From Lysobacteraceae bacterium (GTDB taxonomy: Bacteria > Pseudomonadota > Gammaproteobacteria > Nevskiales > Nevskiaceae), in assembly GCA_013823855.1 (NCBI GenBank), contig PNMW01000024.1, positions 1 to 42,037 on the forward strand: 42,037 nucleotides of DNA, given 5' to 3'. Of the stretch, positions 34,612 to 42,037 are shown in pieces. Below the pieces are notes generated by a model that ran no database searches, was not told the origin of the DNA, and saw only the letters and a program-made list of their open reading frames with translations. Position numbers and translations under genes: made by a program. Every line of letters starts with the position of its first letter. Position 1 is the first letter of the stretch.

Positions 34612-35820
34612 ATGATCAAGGTCCTGCTGGTCGAAGTGTCCGCCGCCGCCGGTCAACAGCTGCTGCAGCGGCTGTCGGTGCTCGATGCCGGCTGGTCGAT
34701 GCGCTGCGTGGTCGGCGAGGCGGCCGCGCTCGCGGCACTCGCCGCAGCGCCGGCCGACGTGGTGATCACCGAACTGACCGGCCCCGGCTTCGATGGCGTG
34801 GCGCTGCTGCGCCAGGTGCGCGATCGCTGGCCGGCGACCGCCCGCTTCGTGCTGTCGGCCAACACCAGCACCCAGCTGCTGATGAAGGCGCTGCCGGTGG
34901 CCCACCAGATTCTTTGCCGGCCGTTCGATCCGGCGCATCTGCAGCGCGTCGTGTTCCGCGCCTGCGCGCTTAGCTCGCGGCTGTACAGCAACGGCGTGCA
35001 GGCCGCGCTCGGGTCGCTCCGCAGCCTGCCGGCGGTGCCGCGCCTGTACCAGCTGCTGAGCCAGGAACTGGACAGCGGCCGGGCGACGCCGAAGTCGGTC
35101 GCGACCATCATCGAACAGGACATGTCGATGACCGCGCGGCTGCTGCAGCTGGTCAACTCGGCGTTCTTCGGCCTGTCGCGACGGATCACCAACATCCGCG
35201 AAGCGGTCACTTACCTGGGCTTCGAACCGATCCGCAACCTGGTCGCGTCCAGCGAGATGTTCCGGGCGATGTCGAAGCTGGCGGCGCCGAGCGGCTTTTC
35301 GCTGGACGCCGTGCAGCAGCATTCGCAGCGGGTCGGCAGCATCGCCGCCGGCCTGCTGGCCGATCGCGAGCTGAGCCGCACCGCCTACTGCGCCGGCATG
35401 CTGCACGACATCGGCCGGGTGGTGCTGGCGGTGTCGATGCCGGAAGCGTTCGCGCGCGCCTCCGAACTGGCCAGCCGCCAGAACCTTGCGCTGCACGACG
35501 CCGAGCAGCAGGTGTTCGCCTGCACCCACGCCGAGATCGGTGCCCATCTGCTGGTGATGTGGGGACTGCCGCAGGCCCTGATCGAAGCGGTGGCCTTCCA
35601 CCATTCGCCGGCGGCGCTCGGCGAATCGCAGTTCGGCATCGCCGGCGCCATCCACGTCGCCGATGCCATCGAGCATGGCCGCAGCGCCGGCCTGACGGCC
35701 GGCCGGCTGGAGCCGGCACTGGCGCGCATCGATCTCGACTGGTTCCAGCGCAGCGGCGAGTTTCCGTCGCTGGCCGGCTGGGTCGCCGGCCTCGACAGCC
35801 CGGATTCCGCTGCCGCCTGA
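34612..35820 (+). CDS. Pseudo-receiver HDOD protein
   Basis: 402 residues from ATG 34612, a paralogue of the REC-HDOD protein at 32204. The receiver half has lost its phosphorylation site: the acidic pair reads Glu8-Val9 (LLVEVSAA), the acceptor is Glu54 (VVITELTGPGFDG), and the Lys is Arg ('ILCRPFD'). The HDOD half is well kept ('LPAVPRLYQLLSQELD', 'IIEQDMSMTARLLQLVNSAF', 'AGMLHDIGRVVL'). Glu at the acceptor site may mimic the phosphorylated state. It starts 4 bases after the previous stop. It ends the regulator set before a 228-base gap. Confidence 0.9.
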   Translation: MIKVLLVEVSAAAGQQLLQRLSVLDAGWSMRCVVGEAAALAALAAAPADVVITELTGPGFDGVALLRQVRDRWPATARFVLSANTSTQLLMKALPVAHQILCRPFDPAHLQRVVFRACALSSRLYSNGVQAALGSLRSLPAVPRLYQLLSQELDSGRATPKSVATIIEQDMSMTARLLQLVNSAFFGLSRRITNIREAVTYLGFEPIRNLVASSEMFRAMSKLAAPSGFSLDAVQQHSQRVGSIAAGLLADRELSRTAYCAGMLHDIGRVVLAVSMPEAFARASELASRQNLALHDAEQQVFACTHAEIGAHLLVMWGLPQALIEAVAFHHSPAALGESQFGIAGAIHVADAIEHGRSAGLTAGRLEPALARIDLDWFQRSGEFPSLAGWVAGLDSPDSAAA

Positions 35821-35895
35821 GCGCGGCGGTCGCCGTTTGGGGCGCGGCGCCGACGACTGCGAGCGAACCACGCCAGTTCCACGTCGCGGCCGGTC

Positions 35896-35911
35896 TGGAA
35901 TGCGGCTTGCC
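35896..35911 (+). promoter_or_regulatory. Candidate sigma-54 promoter upstream of the second cheA
   Basis: TGGAATG then CGGC then TTGCC: GG at -24 and GC at -12 are exactly 10 bases apart, with TTGC as in the consensus TGGCACG-N4-TTGCA. It lies 138 bases before the cheA start in a 228-base gap that holds nothing else I can see. It is a short motif and could be chance in GC-rich DNA. Confidence 0.4.
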
Positions 35912-36048
35912 TAGCGCCCCTGGTAGCGCCCGCGCCGACCGATTTACGGCGCTGGCCGGCCCTGACGCCGCCGCGCGTCGTCGCAACCGAGACCCGACAT
36001 GAAGCCGAGCCGTCCTCCCCGCAGCCGCAGCGCATCGAAGGTACGCGC

Positions 36049-38067
36049 GTGAGCATCGATCTGGAGCGATTCCACAAGAGCTTCTTCGAGGAAAGCTTCG
36101 AAGGCCTGGATTCGATGGAAACCGCGCTGCTGGCGCTGGATATCGCCGCCGTCGATTCGGAAACCATCAACACCGTCTTCCGCGCCGCGCACTCGATCAA
36201 GGGCGGTGCCGCCACCTTCGGTTTCTCCAGCGTCGCCGAGTACACGCATGGCGTCGAAACGCTGCTCGACCAGATGCGGGCCGGCAAGCGGGCGATCAGC
36301 CAGGGCGATGTCGACCTGCTGCTGCGCGTCGTCGACGTGCTGCGCGGCCTGCTCGGCTCGGCTCGCGACGGCACGCCGTTCGATGCCGCCGCCGTCACCT
36401 CGACGCAGGCCGAGATCAGCCGCGCGTTGAGCGGTGAAGCGCCAGCGGCGGCAGTCGTCGCCAAGGCGGACCCGGCAGCGCCGGCAGTGAACGCCGGCTG
36501 GACGATCCGCTTCGTACCCAAGCCTGACCTGTTCCGCAGCGGCAATGATCCGCTGCGAATCATTCGCGGGCTCGATCAGCTAGGCCGACTGGAAGTCGAG
36601 GCCGATACCTCGCAGGTACCCAGCTTTGCCGACGCCGATGCCGAGTCCTGCTACCTGGCCTGGAATCTGACGTTGCATGGCGAAGTCACCCGCGCCGAAG
36701 TCGAAGAGCAGTTCTCCTGGGTCGAGGACGAAGCGCTGATCGAGATCCAGCCGCTGGCGGCCGCGATCGAAGCCGCTCCCGTGACCGCCAAGCCGGTGCT
36801 GTCCCTGGTGCGCAGCAATCCGGCCGAAGCCGTGGCGGCACCGGCTGCAGCACCAGCCGCCGCGCCGCCGCGCAACAACGCGGACGGCGGCTCGATTCGC
36901 GTCGGTACCGAAAAGATCGATGCGCTGATCAACCTGGTCGGCGAGCTGGTGATCACCCAGGCGATGCTGACCCAGCAGGCGTCGACGCTCGACCCGGTGC
37001 AGTTCGAGAAGCTGCTCAACGGCCTGTCGCAGCTCGACCGCAACACCCGGATGCTGCAGGAAGCGGTGATGGCGACCCGGATGCTGCCGATGGAAGCGGT
37101 GTTCAGCCGCTTCCCGCGCGTGGTCCGCGACCTGGCCGCCAAGCTCAACAAGCAGGTGCGGCTGGTGACGGTCGGCGAGCAGACCGAACTCGACAAGTCG
37201 GTGATCGAGAAGATCACCGATCCGCTCAATCACCTGGTCCGCAATTCGCTCGATCACGGCGTCGAGCTGCCTGACGCGCGCACCGCCGCCGGCAAGGATG
37301 CGACCGGCACCATCCGCCTGTCGGCCTCGCATGCCGGTGGCCACATCGTCATCGAAGTCGCCGACGACGGCCGCGGCCTGGATCGCGCCCGCATCGTCGC
37401 CAAGGCGCAAGCCAACGGCCTGATCACCGCCGCCCAGGCCGAGACGCTGCCGGACAGCGAGGTCTGGCAGCTGATCTTCTCGCCGGGCTTCTCGACCGCC
37501 GAGAAGGTCACCGACGTCTCCGGCCGCGGTGTCGGGATGGACGTGGTCAAGAAGAACATCCAGGCGCTCGGTGGTCAGGTCGAACTGTTCTCCGAAGCCG
37601 GACGCGGCTCGCGCACCCTGATCCGCCTGCCGCTGACCCTGGCGATCCTCGATGGCATGACCGTCGCGGTCGCCGGCGAAACCTTCGTGCTGCCGCTCAA
37701 TGCCGTCGTCGAGTCGCTGCAGCCGAGCCCGGATCAGGTCAAGACCGTGGCCGGCGAGGGGCAGGTGGTCAGGGTTCGCAACGAGTACGTGCCGATGGTC
37801 GCGCTGTGGCGGCTGTTCCGGCTCGATTCCCGGGTCCGCGATGCCGACAAGGGGATTCTCGTGCTGCTCGAATCCGAAGGCCGCAAGGTCGCGCTGCTGG
37901 TCGACGAGCTGGTCGGCCAGCAGCAGGTGGTGATCAAGAACCTCGAAGCCAACTACCGCCGGGTGCCGTGCATTTCCGGCGCCACGATCATGGGAGACGG
38001 CCATGTCGCGCTGATCCTCGATGTCGGCGAACTGGTGCGCAGCACCAGCCAGGCTGTCGCCGCGTGA
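36049..38067 (+). CDS. cheA: Second chemotaxis histidine kinase CheA
   Basis: 672 residues from GTG 36049, with GAAGG upstream. HPt domain with His48 (RAAHSIKGGAATFGF), a middle P2-like domain (about 151-241: 'WTIRFVPKPDLFRSGND', 'CYLAWNLTLHGEVTRAEVEE'), P3 ('RVGTEKIDALINLVGELVIT'), HATPase N box 'HLVRNSLDHGVEL' near 395, 'DDGRGLD', 'SGRGVGMDVV', and P5 (about 531-664). It is closer to the E. coli CheA plan than the first CheA, and differs from it throughout the middle. It goes with the downstream cheW and receptor. Confidence 0.96.
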   Translation: MSIDLERFHKSFFEESFEGLDSMETALLALDIAAVDSETINTVFRAAHSIKGGAATFGFSSVAEYTHGVETLLDQMRAGKRAISQGDVDLLLRVVDVLRGLLGSARDGTPFDAAAVTSTQAEISRALSGEAPAAAVVAKADPAAPAVNAGWTIRFVPKPDLFRSGNDPLRIIRGLDQLGRLEVEADTSQVPSFADADAESCYLAWNLTLHGEVTRAEVEEQFSWVEDEALIEIQPLAAAIEAAPVTAKPVLSLVRSNPAEAVAAPAAAPAAAPPRNNADGGSIRVGTEKIDALINLVGELVITQAMLTQQASTLDPVQFEKLLNGLSQLDRNTRMLQEAVMATRMLPMEAVFSRFPRVVRDLAAKLNKQVRLVTVGEQTELDKSVIEKITDPLNHLVRNSLDHGVELPDARTAAGKDATGTIRLSASHAGGHIVIEVADDGRGLDRARIVAKAQANGLITAAQAETLPDSEVWQLIFSPGFSTAEKVTDVSGRGVGMDVVKKNIQALGGQVELFSEAGRGSRTLIRLPLTLAILDGMTVAVAGETFVLPLNAVVESLQPSPDQVKTVAGEGQVVRVRNEYVPMVALWRLFRLDSRVRDADKGILVLLESEGRKVALLVDELVGQQQVVIKNLEANYRRVPCISGATIMGDGHVALILDVGELVRSTSQAVAA

Positions 38068-38468
38068 CGTCTCCGCCGACACGCTGAACTGCCGGGGCGG
38101 CGGCTTCCGGTCCGATCCCGCCGCCCGGCTTTCCGATCCGCGGTACGGAGCGGTCGCGTTCGATGATGCCGCGTCCCTTCGGCCGACCGACCTCCGTACC
38201 GCGACTTGTCGAGACCGCCGGTCGCCCGGCCGCAGGCGCTGACGCTGGCGTCCCGAGGCCGTCGAGTTCCCGGCGTCGTCCGCAGCCGTCGTTCCGCCGA
38301 GCGTTTCACCCGGGCCCCGCAACGGCCTCCGGTGTTTCCGGCATCTGCCCGAATGGCCGCGCAAGCCATTGATCGAGCAAGGATTCGCGGTTCGCGGAAT
38401 GGGTTTTCCGGTCGGGCCTTGAACTTGCAATCCGGGTAGCAAACCCGCCCGACAGGTAGTCCACCGCC
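38068..38468. other. 401-base intergenic stretch
   Basis: Between the second cheA and cheW. Open frames here are Arg/Pro-rich and not credible. I see no terminator with a T-run. The only recognisable signal is the sigma-54-like site at 38414-38429. Confidence 0.5.
38414..38429 (+). promoter_or_regulatory. Candidate sigma-54 promoter upstream of the second cheW
   Basis: GGGCCTT then GAAC then TTGCA: the -12 element is a perfect TTGCA and the GG/GC spacing is 10 bases. The -24 element is weaker. It lies 40 bases before cheW, a normal leader length. Confidence 0.45.
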
Positions 38469-38984
38469 ATGAATCCGACATCTGCACCCACGCTAGCCGG
38501 CGCCGCCGGCGCCCATTCCGCGATCGGCAGCGAACTGCTGACCTTCACGCTCGGCAACGAGTACTACGGGGTCGACATCCTCAAGGTCCAGGAGATCCGT
38601 GGCTACGACACGGTGACCCGCATTCCCGGCGCGCCGGCGTTCATCAAGGGCGTGATCAACCTGCGCGGCGCCATCGTTCCGGTGATCGACCTGCGCATCA
38701 AGTTCAACCTGTCATCGGTCGCCTACAACGAGTTCACGGTGATGATCATCCTGAACATCGCCCGGCGCATCGTCGGCATCGTTGTCGACAGCGTCTCCGA
38801 CGTCACCCAGCTGACGCCCGAGCAGATCAAGCCGACGCCGGAGTTCGGCAGCGCGCTCGACACCTCCTACATCACCGGATTGGGTGCGCTCGACGAGCGG
38901 ATGCTGATCCTGATCGACATCGAGAAGCTCATGTCGTCGACCGACATGGCGCTGATCGATGTGTCGTCCCAATCCCTTCAGTAA
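38469..38984 (+). CDS. cheW: Chemotaxis coupling protein CheW (second copy)
   Basis: 171 residues. After a 20-residue Ala/Gly-rich start it is a full CheW domain: '[20 protein letters not shown]', '[20 protein letters not shown]', '[10 protein letters not shown]', '[10 protein letters not shown]', '[18 protein letters not shown]'. It matches the CheW type used with class 36H/40H-like receptors. It would couple the second CheA to the receptor gene that follows after one small gene. Confidence 0.95.
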   Translation: MNPTSAPTLAGAAGAHSAIGSELLTFTLGNEYYGVDILKVQEIRGYDTVTRIPGAPAFIKGVINLRGAIVPVIDLRIKFNLSSVAYNEFTVMIILNIARRIVGIVVDSVSDVTQLTPEQIKPTPEFGSALDTSYITGLGALDERMLILIDIEKLMSSTDMALIDVSSQSLQ

Positions 38985-39008
38985 AGCCCACCGCCCCGGA
39001 GTCCGGTC

Positions 39009-39242
39009 ATGAAGCAGACCCTGCAGTTTCCCCATTCAATCACCCGTGCGGCGGCATTCCTGCTGCCCGCACTTCCCGCCGCCGTCGCCACCGCCGCGTT
39101 CGCCCATGGCCATGGCGCGATGAGCGCACAACTGCTGGCGCTGGTCGTGGTCGCGGCCATCGCTGCCGGCACCTGGCTCGGCAACCGCCTGCTCGATTCC
39201 TCGACTTCCACCGAGCGCGATGCCTCGCGCGCACAGCACTGA
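39009..39242 (+). CDS. Small two-helix membrane protein
   Basis: 77 residues between cheW (24 bases before) and the receptor (17 bases after), with CGGAG upstream. Two hydrophobic segments ('[19 protein letters not shown]' and '[19 protein letters not shown]') flank a HGHGAM turn, and a polar tail follows. I do not recognise it. As the downstream receptor has no membrane segment, this could be a membrane partner for it, but that is a guess from position. Confidence 0.6.
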   Translation: MKQTLQFPHSITRAAAFLLPALPAAVATAAFAHGHGAMSAQLLALVVVAAIAAGTWLGNRLLDSSTSTERDASRAQH

Positions 39243-39259
39243 AACCGGCAGAACCGTCC

Positions 39260-42037
39260 ATGAAAGCCACTCTGAAATCCGTCTCCAAGACCTCTTCCAA
39301 GGCGCCTTCCGCGCCCGCCGGGAAAGCCCGTTCGACGGTCACCGCAAGCCGTCCGGTCGCCAGGTCGGCGCCGAAGCCGCAGGCGCGCGTGCAGCCGAAG
39401 AAGCTGCCAAGCCCGCTGAAGACTGCAGCGCTGGTCCACCGTGACAAGGTGTCGACGGCCCGGGTCGCGCCGAAGGCCGCCAAGGGTATGTCGATCGCCG
39501 AGCTGAGCCGCGAGCTGGCCGCCACCCGCGCCCACATCGCCGCGATCGGCCGGCTGCGCGCCTATCTGGAGCTGACGCCGGACGGCACCATCGTCTCGGC
39601 CAACGACAATTTCCTGCGCCTGATCGGCCGCTCGATGAACGAGCTGCGCGGCGAGAAGCACGGCGTCATCGAATCCGACGACGCCGGCAGCCGCAACGAG
39701 ATGCGCACCGCCTGGGATCGGCTGGCGCGCGGCGAAGCGGTGGCCGGGCAGTTCCGCTATCGCACCGGTGACGGCCGCGACATCTGGATGCAGGCCAACT
39801 ACAACCCGGTGATCCTCGACGACGGCTCGGTCGCCAAGGTCGCGGTCTACGCCACCGACGTCACCGAGCAGCGCCTGAAGGCCGCCGATGCCGACGGCCA
39901 GCTGGCGGCGATCGCCAAGGCCCAGGCGGTCATCGAGTTCTCGCTGGACGGCCGCATCCTGAACGCCAACGCCAACTTCCTGAACACCGTCGGCTACACG
40001 CTCGACGAAGTTCGCGGCCAGCACCACGGCATGTTCGTCGATCCTGCCTATCGCAGCTCGCCGGAATACCGGGCGTTCTGGGACAAGCTCGGTCGCGGCG
40101 AATTCGACGCCGGCCGGTACCAGCGCCACGCCAAGGGTGGCCGGATGATCTGGCTGGAAGCGAGCTACAACCCGATCCTCGACGCCGATGGCAAGGTCTT
40201 CAAGGTCATCAAGTACGCCACCGACGTCAGCGCCCGCGTGCAGGCGGAAGAAGCGATGGCCCGCGCCGTTGCCGAGACCGAAGCAGTGGTTGCCGCCGCC
40301 CGTTCGGGTGACCTGAGCCACCGCATCTCGATGGATGGCAAGAGCGGCCAGATCGGCGCCCTGAGCGCCGGCATCAACACCATGCTCGACGGCATCGCCG
40401 ACGCCCAGGCCTTGGAGCAGCGGCGCGCTGCCGAGACCGCGCGCATCAAGCAGGGTCTGGACGTGGTGCAGACCAATGTCATGGTCGCCGACGCCGACCT
40501 CAACGTGGTCTATGTCAACGAGTCGATCAAGGCGATGCTGGCCACCGCCGAGGCCGACATCAGGAAGGACGTGCCGAGCTTCAGCGCCGCGAAAGTGGTC
40601 GGCACCAATATCGACACCTTCCACAAGCAGCCGTCCTACCAGCGCAACATGCTGGCCCGGATGGTCGATACCCACCGCGCCCGGCTGACCCTGGGCGGCC
40701 GCACCTTCTCGCTGATCCTGAACCCGATCAACGGCGACGCCGGCGAACGCCTGGGTTACGTCGTCGAGTGGAAGGACATGACTGCGGAGCTGGCGCTGGC
40801 TGCGGCCGAAGCCGAGCGCACGGCGGCCGATCGCAAGCTGGCCGACGAGAACCTGCGCATCAAGATGGCGCTGGATTCGGTCACCACCAACGTGATGATC
40901 GCCGACAACGACCGCAACATCGTCTACATGAACGGGGCGGTGAAGGAGATGCTGGCCGAGGCCGAGTCGGACATCCGCAAGGCTCTGCCGCACTTCGACG
41001 TGCGCAAGCTCGACAACGCCAAGATCGATGTCTTCCACAAGCATCCGGAGCATCAGGCCCGGATGCTGTCGACCTTCCGCGAAACCCATCGCACCCAGAT
41101 CGTGGTCGGCGGCCGCACCTTCTCGCTGATTGCCGCACCGATCATCAATGCTGCCGGCGAGCGTCTCGGCGCGGTCGTCGAATGGAAGGATCGCACCGCC
41201 GAAGTGGCGGTCGAGAACGAGGTCTCCGGCATCGTCGCCGCGGCGGCCAACGGCGACTTCACGCAGCGCATCTCGATGGTCGGCAAGCAGGGCTTCTTCA
41301 AGATGCTCGGCGAGAATCTCAACCAGCTGCTGGAAACCTCCAGCGCCGGCCTCAGCGAAGTGGTGCGCGTGCTCGGCGCGCTGGCCAAGGGCGACCTGAC
41401 CGAAACCATCTCCGGCGACTACCGCGGCACCTTCGGCCAGCTGAAGGACGACTCCAATGCGACGGTGGCCCAGCTGACCGAGATCATTACGCAGATCAAG
41501 CAGGCCACCGACACCATCAATGTCGCCGCTGGCGAGATCGCTGCCGGCAACCTCGACCTGTCGCAGCGCACCGAGGAACAGGCGGCATCGCTGGAGGAAA
41601 CCGCCAGCTCGATGGAAGAGCTGACCTCCACGGTCAAGCAGAACGCCGAGAACGCCCGCCAGGCCAACCAGCTCGCGCTTGGCGCCTCGGACGTCGCGAT
41701 CAAGGGCGGCCAGGTGGTCGGTCAGGTGGTGACCACGATGTCGGCGATCAACGATTCGTCGAAGAAGATCGTCGACATCATCAGCGTCATCGACGGCATC
41801 GCCTTCCAGACCAACATCCTGGCGCTGAACGCGGCGGTCGAAGCGGCCCGCGCCGGCGAACAGGGCCGGGGCTTCGCGGTGGTGGCGGCGGAAGTGCGCA
41901 GCCTGGCGCAGCGCTCGGCCTCGGCGGCCAAGGAGATCAAGACCCTGATCGGCGACTCGGTCGAGAAGGTCGGCAACGGCACCAAGCTGGTCGAACAGGC
42001 CGGCAAGACCATGGAAGAGATCGTGACGAGCGTGAAG
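39260..42037 (+). CDS. Soluble multi-PAS methyl-accepting chemotaxis protein (3' partial)
   Basis: 926 residues to the right edge with no stop. No membrane segment is present. Residues 1-75 are Lys/Ala/Pro/Ser-rich ([17 protein letters not shown]), like histone-H1-type tails. Two PAS domains (about 95-203 and 217-325, each ending 'YATDV') are followed by a HAMP-like segment (346-382). A second, different pair of PAS domains (about 394-510 and 534-645) are close copies of each other ('[20 protein letters not shown]' and '[20 protein letters not shown]'). A second HAMP region (658-735) leads to the signalling hairpin with tip '[20 protein letters not shown]' near 847. Methylation-type Gln/Glu pairs are present ('[20 protein letters not shown]'). 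Confidence 0.95.
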   Translation, partial: MKATLKSVSKTSSKAPSAPAGKARSTVTASRPVARSAPKPQARVQPKKLPSPLKTAALVHRDKVSTARVAPKAAKGMSIAELSRELAATRAHIAAIGRLRAYLELTPDGTIVSANDNFLRLIGRSMNELRGEKHGVIESDDAGSRNEMRTAWDRLARGEAVAGQFRYRTGDGRDIWMQANYNPVILDDGSVAKVAVYATDVTEQRLKAADADGQLAAIAKAQAVIEFSLDGRILNANANFLNTVGYTLDEVRGQHHGMFVDPAYRSSPEYRAFWDKLGRGEFDAGRYQRHAKGGRMIWLEASYNPILDADGKVFKVIKYATDVSARVQAEEAMARAVAETEAVVAAARSGDLSHRISMDGKSGQIGALSAGINTMLDGIADAQALEQRRAAETARIKQGLDVVQTNVMVADADLNVVYVNESIKAMLATAEADIRKDVPSFSAAKVVGTNIDTFHKQPSYQRNMLARMVDTHRARLTLGGRTFSLILNPINGDAGERLGYVVEWKDMTAELALAAAEAERTAADRKLADENLRIKMALDSVTTNVMIADNDRNIVYMNGAVKEMLAEAESDIRKALPHFDVRKLDNAKIDVFHKHPEHQARMLSTFRETHRTQIVVGGRTFSLIAAPIINAAGERLGAVVEWKDRTAEVAVENEVSGIVAAAANGDFTQRISMVGKQGFFKMLGENLNQLLETSSAGLSEVVRVLGALAKGDLTETISGDYRGTFGQLKDDSNATVAQLTEIITQIKQATDTINVAAGEIAAGNLDLSQRTEEQAASLEETASSMEELTSTVKQNAENARQANQLALGASDVAIKGGQVVGQVVTTMSAINDSSKKIVDIISVIDGIAFQTNILALNAAVEAARAGEQGRGFAVVAAEVRSLAQRSASAAKEIKTLIGDSVEKVGNGTKLVEQAGKTMEEIVTSVK

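Noticed and set aside
38068..38468. Short Arg/Pro-rich frames between the second cheA and cheW
   Set aside because: No ribosome site and no protein-like composition; treated as intergenic.

Overview
The window comes from a GC-rich, polarly flagellated gammaproteobacterium. The gene order flhA-flhF-flhG-fliA-cheY-cheZ-cheA-motC-motD-cheW is the one known from Pseudomonas and the Xanthomonas/Nevskia side of the class. I cannot name the genus from sequence alone. No rRNA, tRNA or CRISPR array was recognised.

Left part (1-19,020) is an accessory region built around an RHS (YD-repeat) polymorphic-toxin locus. It holds the end of a beta-domain protein, a full-length 1785-residue RHS protein with a variable C-terminal tip, and a small membrane protein that is a candidate immunity protein. 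Three more 'orphan' tips follow at 15.2-17.4 kb. Each begins with the same RHS core tail (YAYVGGNPxSxxDPxGL type) and each is followed by a small membrane or lipoprotein gene. One tip is frameshifted. The last immunity candidate is cut by an IS3-family element (17,485-18,799) that has clear 26-bp inverted ends but no target-site duplication. Beyond the IS a short RHS remnant lies directly in front of flhA.

Between the main RHS pair and the orphan tips sits a 9-kb mobile island (about 6,060-15,050). It carries a replication-relaxation-like protein, two Xre-type regulators, a small exported protein, a 1002-residue CHC2/TOPRIM primase fused to a P-loop ATPase, a tyrosine recombinase, two unknown small genes and a ParE/RelE-type toxin-antitoxin pair. 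It also has a structured, gene-free GC-rich segment and palindromic operator candidates. It looks like an integrated replicon without visible conjugation genes.

Right part (19,086-42,037) is a dense, co-directional motility and signalling cluster. FlhA (export gate), FlhF and FlhG (placement and number of flagella) and FliA (sigma-28) lead into CheY, CheZ and CheA, the stator pair MotC/MotD and a CheW. Next comes an unusual module: a STAS protein, a CheY-like protein, a PAS histidine kinase and three two-domain regulators (REC-HDOD, REC-degenerate HD-GYP, pseudo-REC-HDOD). Several of these genes overlap. Then follow a second CheA, a second CheW, a small membrane protein and a soluble four-PAS chemoreceptor that runs off the right edge. 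Candidate sigma-54 promoters precede the second cheA and the second cheW. The first cheA carries an in-frame REP-like palindromic insertion in its linker. cheB and the parC/parP-type genes of related operons are missing from the first operon.
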